Shown here one piece after another: positions 49,311-62,272 of a DNA stretch of 64,000 nucleotides; position 1 is the stretch's first letter; each line of letters opens with the position of its first letter. The notes beneath the pieces were generated by a model that did not search any database, was not told the DNA's origin, and saw only the letters and a list, made by a program, of their open reading frames with translations. Position numbers and translations under genes: made by a program. Source of the stretch: Gymnothorax reevesii (Eukaryota > Chordata > Actinopteri > Anguilliformes > Muraenidae); assembly GCA_029721435.1 (NCBI GenBank), contig CM056583.1, forward strand, positions 50,261,620 to 50,325,619, given 5' to 3'.

Positions 49311-49378
49311 CTCTTGGATTGCGGTCATAACAACATGCTGCACGGACTCCTCCATCATCATTATTGTCTGAATGTATT
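49311..49378 (-). CDS. hook3: hook3 exon 6: dynein-contact helix
   Basis: 68 bp, residues 134-156, encoding EYIQTIMMMEESVQ then HVVMTAIQE. With the expected 19-codon exon 1, the Gln of ESVQ is residue 147 and the Ile of MTAI is residue 154. In human Hook3 these two positions are required for binding dynein light intermediate chain and activating dynein (established knowledge). Both are kept here. The donor is GAG followed by gtaatt, which runs into a T-rich stretch. Confidence 0.95.
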
Positions 49379-50174
49379 CTGTCAGGTGGATACAAAATAA
49401 CAGTCAATCAACAGGTTCTAGGTCATCACAGTTTTACTGATCTCTACTATTTGCCATTAGAGATTAGGGCGATGATAAACTCTGGCTATTGATATGATAT
49501 TGTACCAAGTTACATCTGAACACATACTCGTCATAACCAATGACAATCAGTAAAGGGATTGGCCTTTCACTGATTGCTTATCCACCAAAAAAAAAAAAAA
49601 AAAAAGAAAGCACAACGTGCATTTCACCTCAAATACATTTATGTGGTCAACTGACAGATCGAAAAATATCTGGTGTTTATTACAACTACATTTGAGAAGC
49701 ATTGTTATTCATGTATAGTTTTAGTTTATTTCATGGCTAGTTTTTATTTTAGCTTCAGTTTTCATTGTAATTGCACACAGAAAACACCAGTCAGACATCA
49801 TCTAATCCCAAGAAAAGTGAATTAAGCTGGGTATTCGTACAGTCCAACTAATTATTATGTCTTCTCTCAGTGCAGCTTCAAGCCTCATTATAGTGCGATT
49901 GCTCACAGTAATGGGAAACAGGAAAACTGGCAGACTGTGCATGACCATTATTTGCTAAGATTAAAAAAATACACTGAAACTGAGCCTCAGTAAGGTAAAT
50001 GAGGTTATCATTTTACAAGCTGTAATGGCATAAACAGACGAAGCCACAAACAAGACAGGAAATTGCCAAAATCATCCAAGGTAAACGCACTGAGCGCACT
50101 ATTAGTTATTTAATGCAGCACAACGGCAGTAAATAAGCATGAGGTTTGGTCTGAATTTTAGGGTAGCTCTAGAG

Positions 50175-50367
50175 CAGGGCTGCCCAACCCTGTTCCTGGA
50201 GAGCTACCACCCTAAAGGTTTCTAGTCCAACCCTAATTCAACAGACCTGATACAGCTCATTAGCAGCTTGTCAAGATCTCTAACTGGGAAAGCAGGTGTG
50301 GTTTGCCTTGGTTGGAGTGATAACCCTCAGGGTGGTAGCTCTCCAGGAACTGGGTTGGGCAGCCCTG
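50175..50367. mobile_element. 193-bp hAT MITE with 8-bp target duplication
   Basis: Near-palindromic element starting cagggctgcccaaccctgtt and ending with its complement, flanked on both sides by CTCTAGAG (50167-50174, 50368-50375). CAGGG ends plus an exact 8-bp duplication are diagnostic of hAT. The long, well-matched arms suggest a recent insertion. Confidence 0.9.
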
Positions 50368-51000
50368 CTCTAGAGCACCTACATGAGAAAAGAGCTTTTA
50401 ATGCTTCTCTATTACACCCAGGCAAGGTGTGGAAGCTAGCGACTGTGGGCCATATGTTGAAGGTCTGGGTCTTTGGTGACTATAATGAAATCGTAGGAGT
50501 TGAGCAGCTCCAGGCCAAAGTAAATTTGCTTAAAGGGGCACTGTCTTGACACACACATGCACAAATTTTAATAATATGCGATGATTTGCCTGACAAATTC
50601 AAAGATTTACAAGGATATTTTCAACTTTGTGTTTGAAAGGATTTTGAAAGCATTTTGCCGTCCAGCTTTTGCCAGCTATAATAATAATGAAACAACCATA
50701 TACATTTACCTCAAACTGATGGTGACAAATTAGGATATGATTCCAGAGGAAAAAAAACTTTTCAGTGCTAATGTGAAAATGTGCAGTTTCAACTTCCTCC
50801 TTTGCAAAACCAAAATTAACAAAGATATTACTTAAGGGAACTCTTCTGTCGAGCAAATGAGAGAATTCCTGCTTGATGAACGGGACTGGACAAAAAAATC
50901 AGAGATGCCCGTCAAGTAAAAAATCTCGAGTGCTGCTCCCTTTGCCACTGAGGTACCATGTCAAAACTGCGCAAAACTAAAAATAGGACCAAGGGTCCTG

Positions 51001-51847
51001 TAGCTTACCGGCAAACAATCTTATAGTGATGATACAAGTTATGAAAATTTCATGTGAAATGCAACCTTTGAATCATTGAAGGTCAATGTCAAGGTTACTA
51101 AATAAAAGTTCACATACATTTATAAGACCTCCTGTAATACTTTGCACGATCCTAAACTCTGAAGCACTTTTGGTGACACAATTGAAAATTAAAAATGTCA
51201 ATTGTGAACTTTTAAGGTCACAGAAGGTCAAGTTGAGTTCAGCAAATGTACTTTAGATATGACTTTCTACAAGGCTCTAATACAAACCAAAGCTCCATCT
51301 GTGACCATGTTGGCAGTACAAGTCATTGCATTATGTCAAGTGTGACCTTCAAAGGTCACCAACAGTCAAGTTGAATGTCACCAAATGAAAGTTCATGCGT
51401 GACTTCCTTTAAGTCTGTGATACAGACATGCTCTATCTGTGTCCTTTGTAGTGATAGAAGGCCATCTTGCGTATTCATAAAGTACAGCGCCCCGACTAGA
51501 TCCACTTCCGTCAATTCAATCGAAATGGTGCTCGTACTGTACATTGACGGTACCAAGGAAAGTTGATTGTCTGATTTGGAAGGAAATGTATCGCACGGTT
51601 GTTGAGAAATAATTTCTCAGTCCTATGTTTAACATTGAGGCCAAAATTTCAAGGGCCCATTAAAAAAAAACGGACAAAAATGATTCAATCAAAAATCCGA
51701 AAAAATTGTCTGGAGATATGGCCTTGTAGTACGTTATGGAAAATTTACACGAAAATTCATCAGGCCTAAAGAAAGATAAAAAGATGCTCCAGAAGACGGA
51801 CGCCGCACTGCGACAATAGCTTATCGGCCCATAGGGCCGGAAAGCTA
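51001..51847 (+). repeat. hairpin-ended repeat, copy F (hook3 intron 5)
   Basis: 847 bp. Starts tagcttaccggc and ends with the near complement ggccggaaagcta. The last 33 bases form a hairpin (tagctt..ggcc / ggcc..aagcta). A GACGGAC tract precedes the hairpin. The interior repeats the idea 'aaggtcaatgtcaaggt' and 'tgaccttcaaaggtcacc'. No ORF above about 66 codons. Confidence 0.6.
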
Positions 51848-52284
51848 AACACTCAAAAAAGCTGAGTCCTGTTTGAAATGGCTCTCCATCTGATAAATGA
51901 ACTTACAAGAATGCAATATCAAAAACAAAGAATTACAGTTCACAAACACACTGGGACTCTGAAACTAAAAGAAAAGCTCAAAAATATGAAACGATCGATC
52001 TAAATGACCAATCAACAGTCATATTCCAGAGTGCAAGGATAGCACCGATAACACACGACGATCCTTAAAATTCTTCTAATCTCTTGAAAATTTACGGTGT
52101 ACAATTTCAAAATTGGAGCCACGATTGGCTCATGCGCATGTCATGATGGTGCCCCTCTAACCCAGCCCCCTGTAATCTCTAGACTGTTCCAGATGATTCC
52201 CTGCTCTCAGAAGAGTGAAATGCATTTCGGGTCAGCTGCACAGCCCAGCATTCAGAGTAATGGCCCAGAACAGTCCTGACAGAC

Positions 52285-52417
52285 CTTGCTTCTGCTCACA
52301 GTTGACTGCACAGCCCAGGATGAGCTGCAGCATCCGGCCTAGTTCGGCAGCATCCGAGTGTTCCCCGATGAGCGTGACGTCGGGAAGCGTGAAGTCATTA
52401 ATCTGCTGCCCCAGCAC
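52285..52417 (-). CDS. hook3: hook3 exon 5: end of Hook domain
   Basis: 133 bp, residues 90-133 plus one base of codon 134. It contains the strongly conserved run GQQINDFTLPDV and the segment AAELGRMLQLILGCAVNCEQ, the last core helices of the Hook domain. Preceded by a C-rich tract ending cacag; the donor is CAAG followed by gtctgt. Confidence 0.95.
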
Positions 52418-52938
52418 CTGTGGGGGGGAGGAGGAGACAGGATACTTCACCAGGAGAAACATGCACCTACACCGAGATTTTTTTTTTTTTTTTTTACCCC
52501 AGTTGAGCACGACCCCATTCAAAATGCACGAGAAATCAAGAGGCTGTACATGACACCAAGCATAGAATCATCTGACGGCAATGGAGACTTTTCTTTATGA
52601 AGTCTGTAAATAGAGGTTGTAAAGCTGCAATGTTGGGCAGATGGACACAGACTGAGCTTCACTCACTGGAAAAAACCAAAACACATTCTCAACAGAGTTA
52701 GTTGCAATTGAAGTTACAGCAACAAGCTCAAATCCACATCTCCCGATTCACTGTAAGACCAGTTCTCCACGAAAAGATAATGCTTGCATTGTCTGGGACC
52801 TCCAATGAGAGACCAGAGAACAAGAATTGAAACCCATTGAATAAAAACAAAAAAAAAACAAAAAAAAAAAAAAAGTAAAACGGTTCACCATTCACTATTC
52901 CAGTAAAGATAAAAACGAACATTATATCATTGTCTTAC

Positions 52939-52989
52939 CTCATGGTTATAGTCCAAAATGCCCTTCAAAATTTTCTTCAAATTGCTGAT
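52939..52989 (-). CDS. hook3: hook3 exon 4: Hook domain
   Basis: 51 bp, phase 0 at both ends, residues 73-89: ISNLKKILKGILDYNHE, which I recall as identical to mammalian Hook3. Acceptor tttcag before ATC, donor GAG followed by gtaaga. Confidence 0.94.
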
Positions 52990-53238
52990 CTGAAAGATAA
53001 ATATTGTTTAGAGCTTGATACAGCAAAACCTCACAGTCTGCATGTCATGACATCATGGTGCTCGTCCTTAATTTCAATGGCAGGTTAACAGATTAATGTG
53101 CGTCAACAAAAGGAGTCATCATTTCAGGGCACAACAATCAACATCACAGACACAAAATATCCACATACATGAGAGGACAAACGTGTTCATAAAAACATGC
53201 AACGGAGTGTAAATGAAAGAATGCATGACGCACCATAC

Positions 53239-53311
53239 CTTTAATCTCCAATTATCTCCAACTTCTGATTTAATCCGACTTATCCAACCATCATTAAAAT
53301 ATACGGTATCT
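53239..53311 (-). CDS. hook3: hook3 exon 3: Hook domain
   Basis: 73 bp, residues 48-72, starting with the last base of the split Ile codon. It encodes DTVYFNDGWISRIKSEVGDN then WRLK, matching the human segment around NRIKTEVGDNWRLK closely from the Arg-Ile-Lys onward. The first half is the least conserved part of the Hook domain here. Acceptor ccccag, donor AAG followed by gtatgg. Confidence 0.93.
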
Positions 53312-53770
53312 CTGGGGGAGGGAAACATATGTGAATCAATACAATACAGTAAAGCAATACAAAAATGCTATAGAAATATACATCACTTATAATCAGTTAT
53401 GGGAAAGGAGTGCAACTGTGTAAAACATTGAATAAATAAGGCAACAGCAAACATGACTGAAGTTAAGAAAAAAGAATTATCAAACAACTTGACAAAACCA
53501 AAGCATCCGTTTTCTTATCGCCAAACAAAATACTTTAGAACAGGTAAAACTGCCATTCAAGCCACAACAGAAAAACTGATTTCAAAGAAAATAAAAGCAA
53601 GAAGATGCAGCAAGACTGAGGCAGCAAAAAGGTCTCAGGTGCAATTCAAAGGGACAGTAACCTTCCAATCAATTCGAAAGAGGACCCATTACCTAGTGTG
53701 CGGATATTAAAAATAAATAAATAAATAAATAAAGGCAGCACTGATAGTGACCTTCACAGAATACACTTAC

Positions 53771-53856
53771 ATTTTCTGAAGGACTTGAGCCATTACAACC
53801 CCACTTGTGAGGTCTTCTACAGTCTGGCATGGTGCCTCCACTCCAAACGTCTGGAT
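53771..53856 (-). CDS. hook3: hook3 exon 2: start of Hook domain
   Basis: 86 bp, residues about 20-47 plus two bases of codon 48. It encodes IQTFGVEAPCQTVEDLTSGV followed by VMAQVLQK, the first part of the calponin-homology-like Hook domain. The acceptor is cctcag before ATC; the donor is AAAAT followed by gtaagt. The split codon (AT plus A from exon 3) gives Ile, as in human. The preceding exon, ending in Trp19, is not in the window. Confidence 0.93.
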
Positions 53857-54699
53857 CTGAGGAACAAAAAGACAAAGCGATCATCATTATCGATGACACA
53901 TTTTATCAGGAAGGTTTTACAATGTAGCACTGAAGTATACTTTCTTTTTACATGTAAACTTTTTTTTAATAAATGGAGGTTGATTGATAGCAGGCTCTCT
54001 TTTTCAGCGGCAGGCTGAATACAAACATGCATAACAAGCATTGGCACATAAGATTTAGGATTGCTTTTCAAGATCACCAGGAATAAGTGCGTCGGTCTAA
54101 TGAAACAAAAACACAAACTTACAATGAGACTGCGAGAGAAAATATCACGAAGACAAGCAGGGCAAGAAAATAAAATTCAGAACTATTTACACACATGAAA
54201 ATTAATGTTGCACAATCTCAGAGTGTGGCCAAAGGAACCAGCCGGTCCAAATTTACCAGCCTCAGCAGATTATTCATCTAATGTAGGCCATAGTAATTGA
54301 AGACCAACTTCCCAAACTTAGTCTAAATGAAATGACTCCCAGATACAAGGCAACTCTGGGACCTTGCCTGGTCCAAAACGGATCTGAACTCCAGAAGACA
54401 AGTTTGACAGCCAAGAGGTCTGTTCAGTGAAGCCTAATAAATGAACAGAGTGCAGTGACATTCTCATCTCAGCCCCACACCCAGAGAAGGCCACCCAACC
54501 ATTTCATACAGAGTGCAGTGATGGGTTCAAAAATCAACCTCAGCTCAGTCATAACACAGTGATATACAGCAGGCAGAGGTTATAGCGGGCTGGCCAGGGT
54601 GCGCATATAAATAAGATCTAATCCAAAGTAAAAATGAAGGCATTTTGAACAATTTGCCCTCTGGAGTTCTGAGTAAAATAAGCTTCATTTCTGTTGAAA

Positions 54700-57600
54700 A
54701 AAGGTCAGTTGAGCTTTTTGAGAAATCTTGTTTTTAAAATACTATTTGTCATCCCACCAAAACCAAGGACAACTTCATTAACAAACGTGTTTCTTTACCT
54801 TTAATAACAAATAACAGTTGTTGGGGAAAAAACATTGCAAAGGCGTGCTATCCAAGGCAGACTGTTAGCTCTTGAGAAGTACAAAATGGAAAAATAACGT
54901 TGGAATAATTTCCTGTTCAACAGCTCTCTTTTCATTTTAACAAATCAAGACCCCATATCTCCAGTTTTCAAGTCAAAAATATGGTTCTTGACCAGAAAGG
55001 GGGGAGGGGGGGGGGGGGGGGTGGAGGACTTCTGGTAATAAAATCTGAGCACGGAGCAAATCATTCCAAAAGATAACAACCCAAGAAATGCACCCATGAG
55101 CAATGATGATTGGGGTTTTTTTAGGCTAAACAGTGAAAAGTGGACTGTAGCTCCATTTGCAAGCATTTGCACGTAAATTACCCCTCTCAGATACAACCGG
55201 AATCCTATTTTAGGAATGACCTGCCGAGGCTCACGCAATCTTCCAATTTTCCATTTCGCACGACTGATCGGGAGAAGGAGATAAGTGCTCAGCTCGAAGG
55301 TTTCCTCTCACACCCTCATCATGCAGAGCGTTACTGGGCTGACAGCAGGGTAACCTGCAGTCACTCCAGCCCACAACCGAGGTGGAAAATCAGCCCATTT
55401 ACTGAAAGTAGAGGGACCGCTGCTCTCTCAGATTAAGGCCCGCTTTCCCCCTGAACCACAACAAGATGCAATTCATCACCACCCTGGGCTCATGTCAACA
55501 AAACAATCAGTCATACAGGCGAGCACAGCGAGTAAGCCTGGGGAGCCCAATCAGCGACCCAAATAACCAGATTAAGCTCATTGTGGCTACTTAGTCTCGT
55601 TCCGTTCACTGGCTGCAATTAGATTGGCTGATCAAGAGTTTTAACAGGATCTTGTCACTGACGATAAAAACCTTGCATAATCATGCGCAATTCCTCTGGC
55701 CAATCCACAAAAACGGACAGCTGTGACAGCAGACAATATATTAAAATTTTTCCATTGCCTGCTCGAGCAGAACCTGAGTACATTAAAGCTTTCTGACCAA
55801 AGGCTCGGTTTAGAAAAAAGCGACCATAAAATGGTCCTTCGTTTTACGTTACAAACCCTCAGCATGCCGAGAAACTCATAAGGTTGGTAATGAAAGACAG
55901 GTGGTGCTAGGCCTCGGCGATAAAAGAATATCAATAATCGCAATTATTCTAAAACTCTACCATTACAATGTAAGAGCGCATCAGATGCATTATACAGCTG
56001 ACTCAAATGCTAAGCGTCATGCTGCAACACGTCAAATCACAAAGGCTCAACTAAACAAACAATACACATTACATCACTACAAAAAGACCTACACAAAAAA
56101 CAAGGCAAAAGTGACAGGCGGACAGCCAATCTGTTAGCAGCTCAAGCGATTGGTTGCACTAAACATGCACCTGAGCATCAAAACACACAGTGTGGCTGAA
56201 GGAGAGATGAGTGCAAACAACAAAGGTAACACTAATTCCCCAATGACTCAGTTTGTCAGTTTTTCAAAATGTGACACTTTCTTCGTCTATTAAGTAGGAA
56301 GCCCTTTCCTACAAAGTCTGGTAACTAATCTGCTTTACCATCTCAGCCATACTCACCCAATCAAACATCAGACGTCACAGTACAGAAACAGACAAACAAG
56401 CTGAACTATATCCAATGTCACTGCCTTATAACCAAAACTCAAGATATTAAGGACAATACACAGCCAGTAGCCCTCCGTAATGCCAAATAAGCCTTTTAAA
56501 AATGGTTCCTTTTATATTTATTTGAAGTTGGAAGAGTGTGTTTAAACCAGTATAAATGGTTGCACAACATTTACAGGGCTTTACTGCAGTTTCAGACGGT
56601 ATTTGCAATTTCACCAGCCAAAAAATGTCAGGTGGCCCGACAAAAAGTTTCTTGGAGGGGGGGGGGGACCACTTCTCTCAAAGTGATTTTTTTGTAAGTA
56701 TACCTAAGAGTGTCGACTATGCCTAAAACATTACCATTTTGTAGTAGAGCTGGGTATTAAAAGTAACTTTGGACAAATTTGTTTTTTAAGAACAAATAAA
56801 CTATTAAACTTTTTTATTTGAAAGGTTTCCAATATAAAATTATGCCCCCATATTAACATTATATGTATTCATATTTTAAATTACATATTTAATACATTTC
56901 ACATAATATTAACTTGCTCAGACAGTTGCACCACCTGACATTTTGAGGGTTTGAGATGGCAAGACATAAAATACATCTCTTTTTATGATTAATTTGAAGA
57001 TTTTTCCAGTTTAACAGGTTTTATAGAATAAAATGATACTTATGAATCATTTAAAATTATTGCAAACCAAACTAGTGCACTCACAAAAAGATCTGCATGT
57101 CACGTCATTGACCCATATGCTGCCCTGTAGTAGCAGTGTCTCAATTGAACACCTGATGACCCGCTAAATGGGGTGGACCGCACAGTGGCAGGAATACAGG
57201 AACTGAGGAGGTCAGGTACCATGGGGCTACATGAATTTTGTTCCACCTCCAGTGCACGATCACAATCACCAATTAATACCCAACGCAAACCAGTTGAGAG
57301 ATTTAAAAAAAAAAAAAAAGTCAGGTGGGCTATCATCTTGGACAGGCAGTACAGTTCAAAGTTCAAGTAATCATTGATTAGTTGTTGTAACACACACAAA
57401 ACTATAAGCTGCTATTATTGTTTGCACCATCACAGCGATTTCTACCGGAGAATTGAAATATCAGACTCCTCTCCCAATATACCAATCAAGCAAAACAGTC
57501 AGCAACAATGTTATCATTCGCTGGATAAAATGTAGCAACACACAGCTGAAAGCAGAAGTTGAGACCTTTCAGTAAAATCCATGGGAGACAGAAAGAACAC

Positions 57601-60390
57601 AGTTACTGGACAAGAACAAAGGAACACAGATAAGAGGAAACACTTTTTCAAGAAGTGGCGATGCAATGAGGAAGGAAATAAGTGCAAAAGGCTAGTGTTA
57701 AAAGATTAGGACACCGTTCTTTTGGACAGGCTGAGGCTTGTTCGAAAATAAAGGATGTCTGACAAAATGTCCAAAAGTCTGGTACCGTTTTTCCATTCAT
57801 CAGACACGTGGTGCAGCTCAATGAAACGTTAGCCTCAGAACCTGAGGTACAGTCGAAGAACCTGGGTTCAAGCAGCTCCTTAGAGTCACTGACCATTGTT
57901 AAGCCAGCAATGGACAAAAACATTTCTCAAAATCTCCATTTCAAGCAAATTAACCATTTTTTAAAATAAAATGACGAAAACCGTCCCTTAGAATACAATG
58001 TGAACGCATACCAACAGATTGATCAATATGAAACTTTTACTGCAATAAGGATTCTGATCATATTGCCCAGCCATAGGAAACACCAAACATTCAGGATGCA
58101 TCACTAGGGAGTGTTCTCTCACTACACCATCATGACATAAGCCAAGAGAAACACCGCACATTCTGTTAAATCAGAGCTGACCTTTCAGCGTACGCCTGGT
58201 CTTAAAGACTCACACAGGGGAGCAGTTCTCACATTAAAGAGCTCTGGGAAAACCAGCCTCCAGCGAAACCCAGAGCCTGGCCTCACAAATAGCACATAAT
58301 CTCAATGGCTAATTATGGCATGGATTATTTAACAACGTGTGAAATGAAATGAGACCAACAGATGCTGTACTACGATTAGTGTCTCCATCATGGGTTCATG
58401 TTACGGTGGCCTTGCGGTTTTCTTAGCCTGCCTTTGTAGTGCTACAAGTCGAGCGGGTGCCAAGAAAGAGTGCTCCATTTGCAGTGACAATAGTCATTTT
58501 GAGAGCCAATTGAGAGGGAACAAAGTGGTCTCATTCAGCCACGGATGAGTATTATAGTAAATATAGCAAATTCCTTATTCCTTTCAAGACGTAGGCCATT
58601 GTGAGGGTTCTACAAGTATCCTTCACACTTGCCCTGGACACTTCACTCATGCAAATGCAAAGGTTCTCTTCCTAAAAACATTTCCTCACTGTGGTTTCTG
58701 ATCTCTAGTATGCCTATATTGGTGATACATATACTAGCCCTGCAATCTATATGAGAGCAGTTTGCTAATAGTCAAAGGTTACCCAGCAAGCTCGGACAAG
58801 TGTTGTTTGACTGGAAGAAACAAAAATGTCATGTTTAATTCATCACAAATCACTTCAGTGTGACACACTTACTGACATGGAAGGAAGTGCAGGCACATTA
58901 CATAGGGTGTTCATGTGCAGCTTGAGCAGGCAGAGGGTAGTAGCCCAGGTAACCAGCAGGGGTCGCCAGTGAGCAAGATGACACAGACAGATTCCCACGC
59001 TACCTGACCCACTCTCCCTTGGTGAGACAACAGCCAATTTTGAATTGCCCTGCTAGCTACAGCAGGTACTGGAAAGCAAATCAGAGTTCAAAGAAAATAT
59101 TCAGAGATGGACTAATGAAATCTGTAAAAAAAATCGTCATGACAGGTCAAGATTTCAGGAAAGTGATACAAGTACTGTGGCTAATTTGTGGGGATTTAAA
59201 CTTTCAAAATAACAGCAGGGTCTATGTCATTAGTTCAAAACCAATGCATAGAGATACAGAGAACATGCATGCATGCATTTCCCAAAGCTGTGCCTGCAGC
59301 CAGACAGTATGTTCACATAAGGGTAATTAAAAAGATTCGCCTCTTATGCAATAAGCTTAAAGGAAGCCAATTTTTCTCATTATGCAAGTAAAATTCTGCC
59401 TTTGCACACTGGGAAAAATGTCAGTGTAAGATTTAGCACTACCACAGAGTTCCCAGAGCTCAACCCTCATTGTGCGAGAGGCATGGCAGGCAAATAACAC
59501 CGTTCTTTTCCAGGGAAACTCTCACTGAGAGTTCGTTCATACCTCTTTTCTCAGGGGACATGCTGCTTCTTTTTTCTACAGCGGGGACAGGTCTTGCGCT
59601 CAGAGCAAACTGCAAAGCTCCTCATGCTACTATGGCATCTGTTACTATGGAATTTAACTGCGTCCCAGTCAGGAAGGCATGCTGCACTGCGCACGGCTCT
59701 CAGACGGGTTAGCAAGCTGCTTACGTCCTCAGCTGACTCACTGACAGGCTTTTTAAAAATGCCAAAACGCAACATCGTTATCTCTAACAAAACATTCACC
59801 AGCTGTGCGGTGTTTGTCCTGTTCGAGAGAATAGAATGAGAACGATTGCTTCAGCTCGGGCAACAGATAACACAGCATCCGTATGATATTAGTTTTGACT
59901 TTTCACTCAACAATAAGACCACCCTGCTGTGGCCCACTTGTATTATTCATGTACCCAATTATCAGGATTGTACTATACATGCATAAAATGCCACAGTATC
60001 CAGTGAAATACGTTGTGTAGGGACATAGAAAATTGAGTGGAAACAGGCTTGATTAGTTTTATCAGTTGCCGAAGTAAAAATTCACATTCAGGGTACAAGA
60101 CGGCATGTTCCCCGCGTGAGAAGACCGGCTTTGAAACAGGTTGGGAGAGATGTGGGGGCTGGAGAGGCCTAGACTGCCACATCACAGCTGGCCCAGAGTG
60201 CTGGCTCTGGGCCAGAGGCCAGGGGGGCTGGATCTAAACGGTGACGTGGTGGGCCGTTACGTAACTGCGCTCAGGAGGGGAGGACTGACTCATGGGCTGG
60301 GAGGGAACTTCCCCACATGTTGAACGAAACTCAATCCCGGCTGAAAGACCTCTGGTGTGCTCTGTCTGTCTGTGTGTGTGTGGGTGTTAG

Positions 60391-60456
<66 letters not shown>

Positions 60457-61280
60457 AGGGACTGTGTGGAGGATGCACAAGAACATTTTTAGTCCTCAGC
60501 CTCATTTAGTTCCAAATTCTTGAGATCCTTCGGCTCAGAACATTGAGACTCCGCAGTGTTTACATAAACAAAATGGATCTGCAGTTAAAATCTCAACCTT
60601 TCGTTTAGAGAAACGAGCCAATAAAACAGCCTCCGTGTAGGGGAACTACAAGTGGCTGGATACCGCAGCTTACTGGTAAAGCAAATGAAACTGCCCCAGT
60701 TTCTTTCCACTGCTTTCAATTTCCACAACCACCACGTCCTCCCTTCATCAAATTCTGCACCCTTTCTCAGTGAAAAAGAACAAGGAGGTCTTCGAAATAA
60801 AAGCATGGTGATGTACTGAACACTGTCAGAAAATATGCATTTACTGGGATTTTACAGTGTGGACATTACATGTGCATTTGCAGGTTAAGTTAACTCCCCG
60901 GATTTAGTCAGGTTTCCCAAACAATTTGCAGGTACCCAACTGTACACCTGTATGGAGAAGGGCACTGTGAGAGGAAATTGTTTTTGTCCAAGAGGACAAC
61001 TCAAAAGCCATGGCCAGGACTCAAACTCTGTAACTTTCAATCCTAAGTCTAGCATGCTTTACCACCATGCGATAATCATTCTCTAGTGTCTTAGCAAGCT
61101 AGCTAGCCACTAAATTGACTGAAAGTAGAAACCATTAGAAGTTTAGCCAAATGCAAAGTACAAGACTCATTGATAGAAACACACAGAATGGGAGTCATTT
61201 TTGATAGAATCCAGTTCGATACAATAGCGCAGCCATTCACAATAAATGGAATGCAAGCTACCAGTTGCTACTATACAGAT
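54700..61280 (-). other. hook3: hook3 intron 1, no gene recognised
   Basis: Searched on the minus strand for hook3 exon 1 (expected to encode about MFSVESLERAELCES) without success, and no other gene was recognised on either strand. It contains a G-rich run (about 54999-55022) and a GT/GA microsatellite (60398-60453 for the GA part). The ORF at 57648-57923 has no known domain. Confidence 0.6.
60398..60453. repeat. GA microsatellite
   Basis: About 28 GA units directly following a GT-rich stretch. Confidence 0.95.
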
Positions 61281-61284
61281 GCTA

Positions 61285-61772
61285 GCCACAGATCAAATTT
61301 AGTGAAAAAATATTAAAAGGTTATTGAGTTGAGTTGAGTACACTCCGGAAACAAACCATACCCTCCTCAGAGACTAAGTACCAATTTTGGCCTTAGAAAC
61401 ACAAAAATTTTTTTTTTTAGAAATTCCTAAATACCGAAAGGCACATCTCCGTGGTATATCAGATCTATACACCAAATTTCGTGAAGAAATATTAAACGGT
61501 TATTGAGTTATGCTCCGGAAAAGAGCCATACCCTCCCCAGAGACTAAGTCCAACTTGTTGCCATGGAAACACAAAAAAAGAAAATCTTAGAAAATCCTAA
61601 ATACCAAAAGGTACATCCACATGATATATCAGATGTACACATCAAATTTCGTGAAGAAATATTGAACGGTTTTTGAGTTCTGACCGGGAAACGAAATGAT
61701 TACGGACGTACGGACGGACGGACAGACAGACATGGCTATCGCTATATCCCCCCGCATTATATGCCGGGGGAT
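61285..61772 (+). repeat. hairpin-ended repeat, copy G, with internal tandem units
   Basis: Three successive copies of 'caaatttcgtgaagaaatat' followed by 'taaacggttattgagttatg' and 'ctccggaaa' start near 61293, 61472 and 61642, that is every 170-180 bp. After them come ACGGACGGACGGACAGACAG and a hairpin, tatccccccg..ccgggggata (61745-61771), then AAAAG. Confidence 0.65.
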
Positions 61773-62272
61773 AAAAAGCAGGCTCCAATATTAATGCTTA
61801 CCCATACTCATTTTCATAATGGATATTTAGAAATTCTGTCTTCAACTCCCCCCACCCCCATTTATTTCACATGATGCTCATTGTTTTTCCATTTCAGATG
61901 ATGAACTTCCTACCTTTGAATAAGAACACATTCCTGAAGGCCTCATTTGGCAGTGCACAGTACATCTGTTGTTGAACCACTCCTGATTCAGTAGTGCATG
62001 CTTTCCTTGTTGTTTGGCGTCTTGTTCCAATACCTTTTGTTTTTCTTTGTAAGTTTCCTTTGCCTGCGGTTTCTAGTTTCCCTATGTGATAGTTTTTAAA
62101 ATGGGTCAAGTGCGATCTTAAAGACTAAATGAAAATAAAACATACCTGGCAGAGCACAACTCTTGCCAACAGCAAGTCTTGGCATTGCTTGCCATCCAGT
62201 TTCTTGATATAATTTGTACTCCTGTGAAGGTCAGCAAGGGGAGTGGGAGCAAGCAGAAGTTATTCATCAGGT

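Larger units (their letters stand above)
17303..53856 (-). other. hook3: hook3 gene body (coding exons 2-22; exon 1 outside window)
   Basis: Hook3 is a microtubule motor adaptor: its N-terminal Hook domain binds dynein light intermediate chain, its coiled coil joins dynein to dynactin, and its C-terminus carries cargo, including the FTS/FHIP complex (family knowledge). Twenty-one minus-strand exons, all with GT donors and AG acceptors, join in phase to 2097 bp (698 codons plus stop). With the 19-codon first exon known from mammals the protein would be 717 residues, against 718 in human. The exon count (22) also agrees with what I recall for human. The C-terminus ends YPGHVQPATAR, which I recognise as HOOK3 rather than HOOK1 or HOOK2. 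The two residues known from human Hook3 to be needed for dynein binding, Q147 and I154, fall in exon 6 and are both present. Exon 1 and the promoter were searched for up to 64000 and not found. Introns carry many transposons but none interrupts a coding exon. Confidence 0.95.

Noticed and set aside
55900..55960. 'cgataaaagaatatcaataatcgcaat' stretch like a repeat motif in fish
   Set aside because: Too short and degenerate to assign to an element.
57648..57923. Minus-strand ORF of 91 codons with several Cys
   Set aside because: No domain, no splice context fitting hook3 and no repeat similarity. Probably chance in intron 1.
61010..61085. Minus-strand sequence resembling tRNA A and B boxes (TGGTGGTAAAGCATG, then GAGTTTGAGTCC)
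   Set aside because: Stems do not pair well enough for a tRNA gene and no SINE body or tail was recognised. Possibly a decayed tRNA-derived repeat, not supported.
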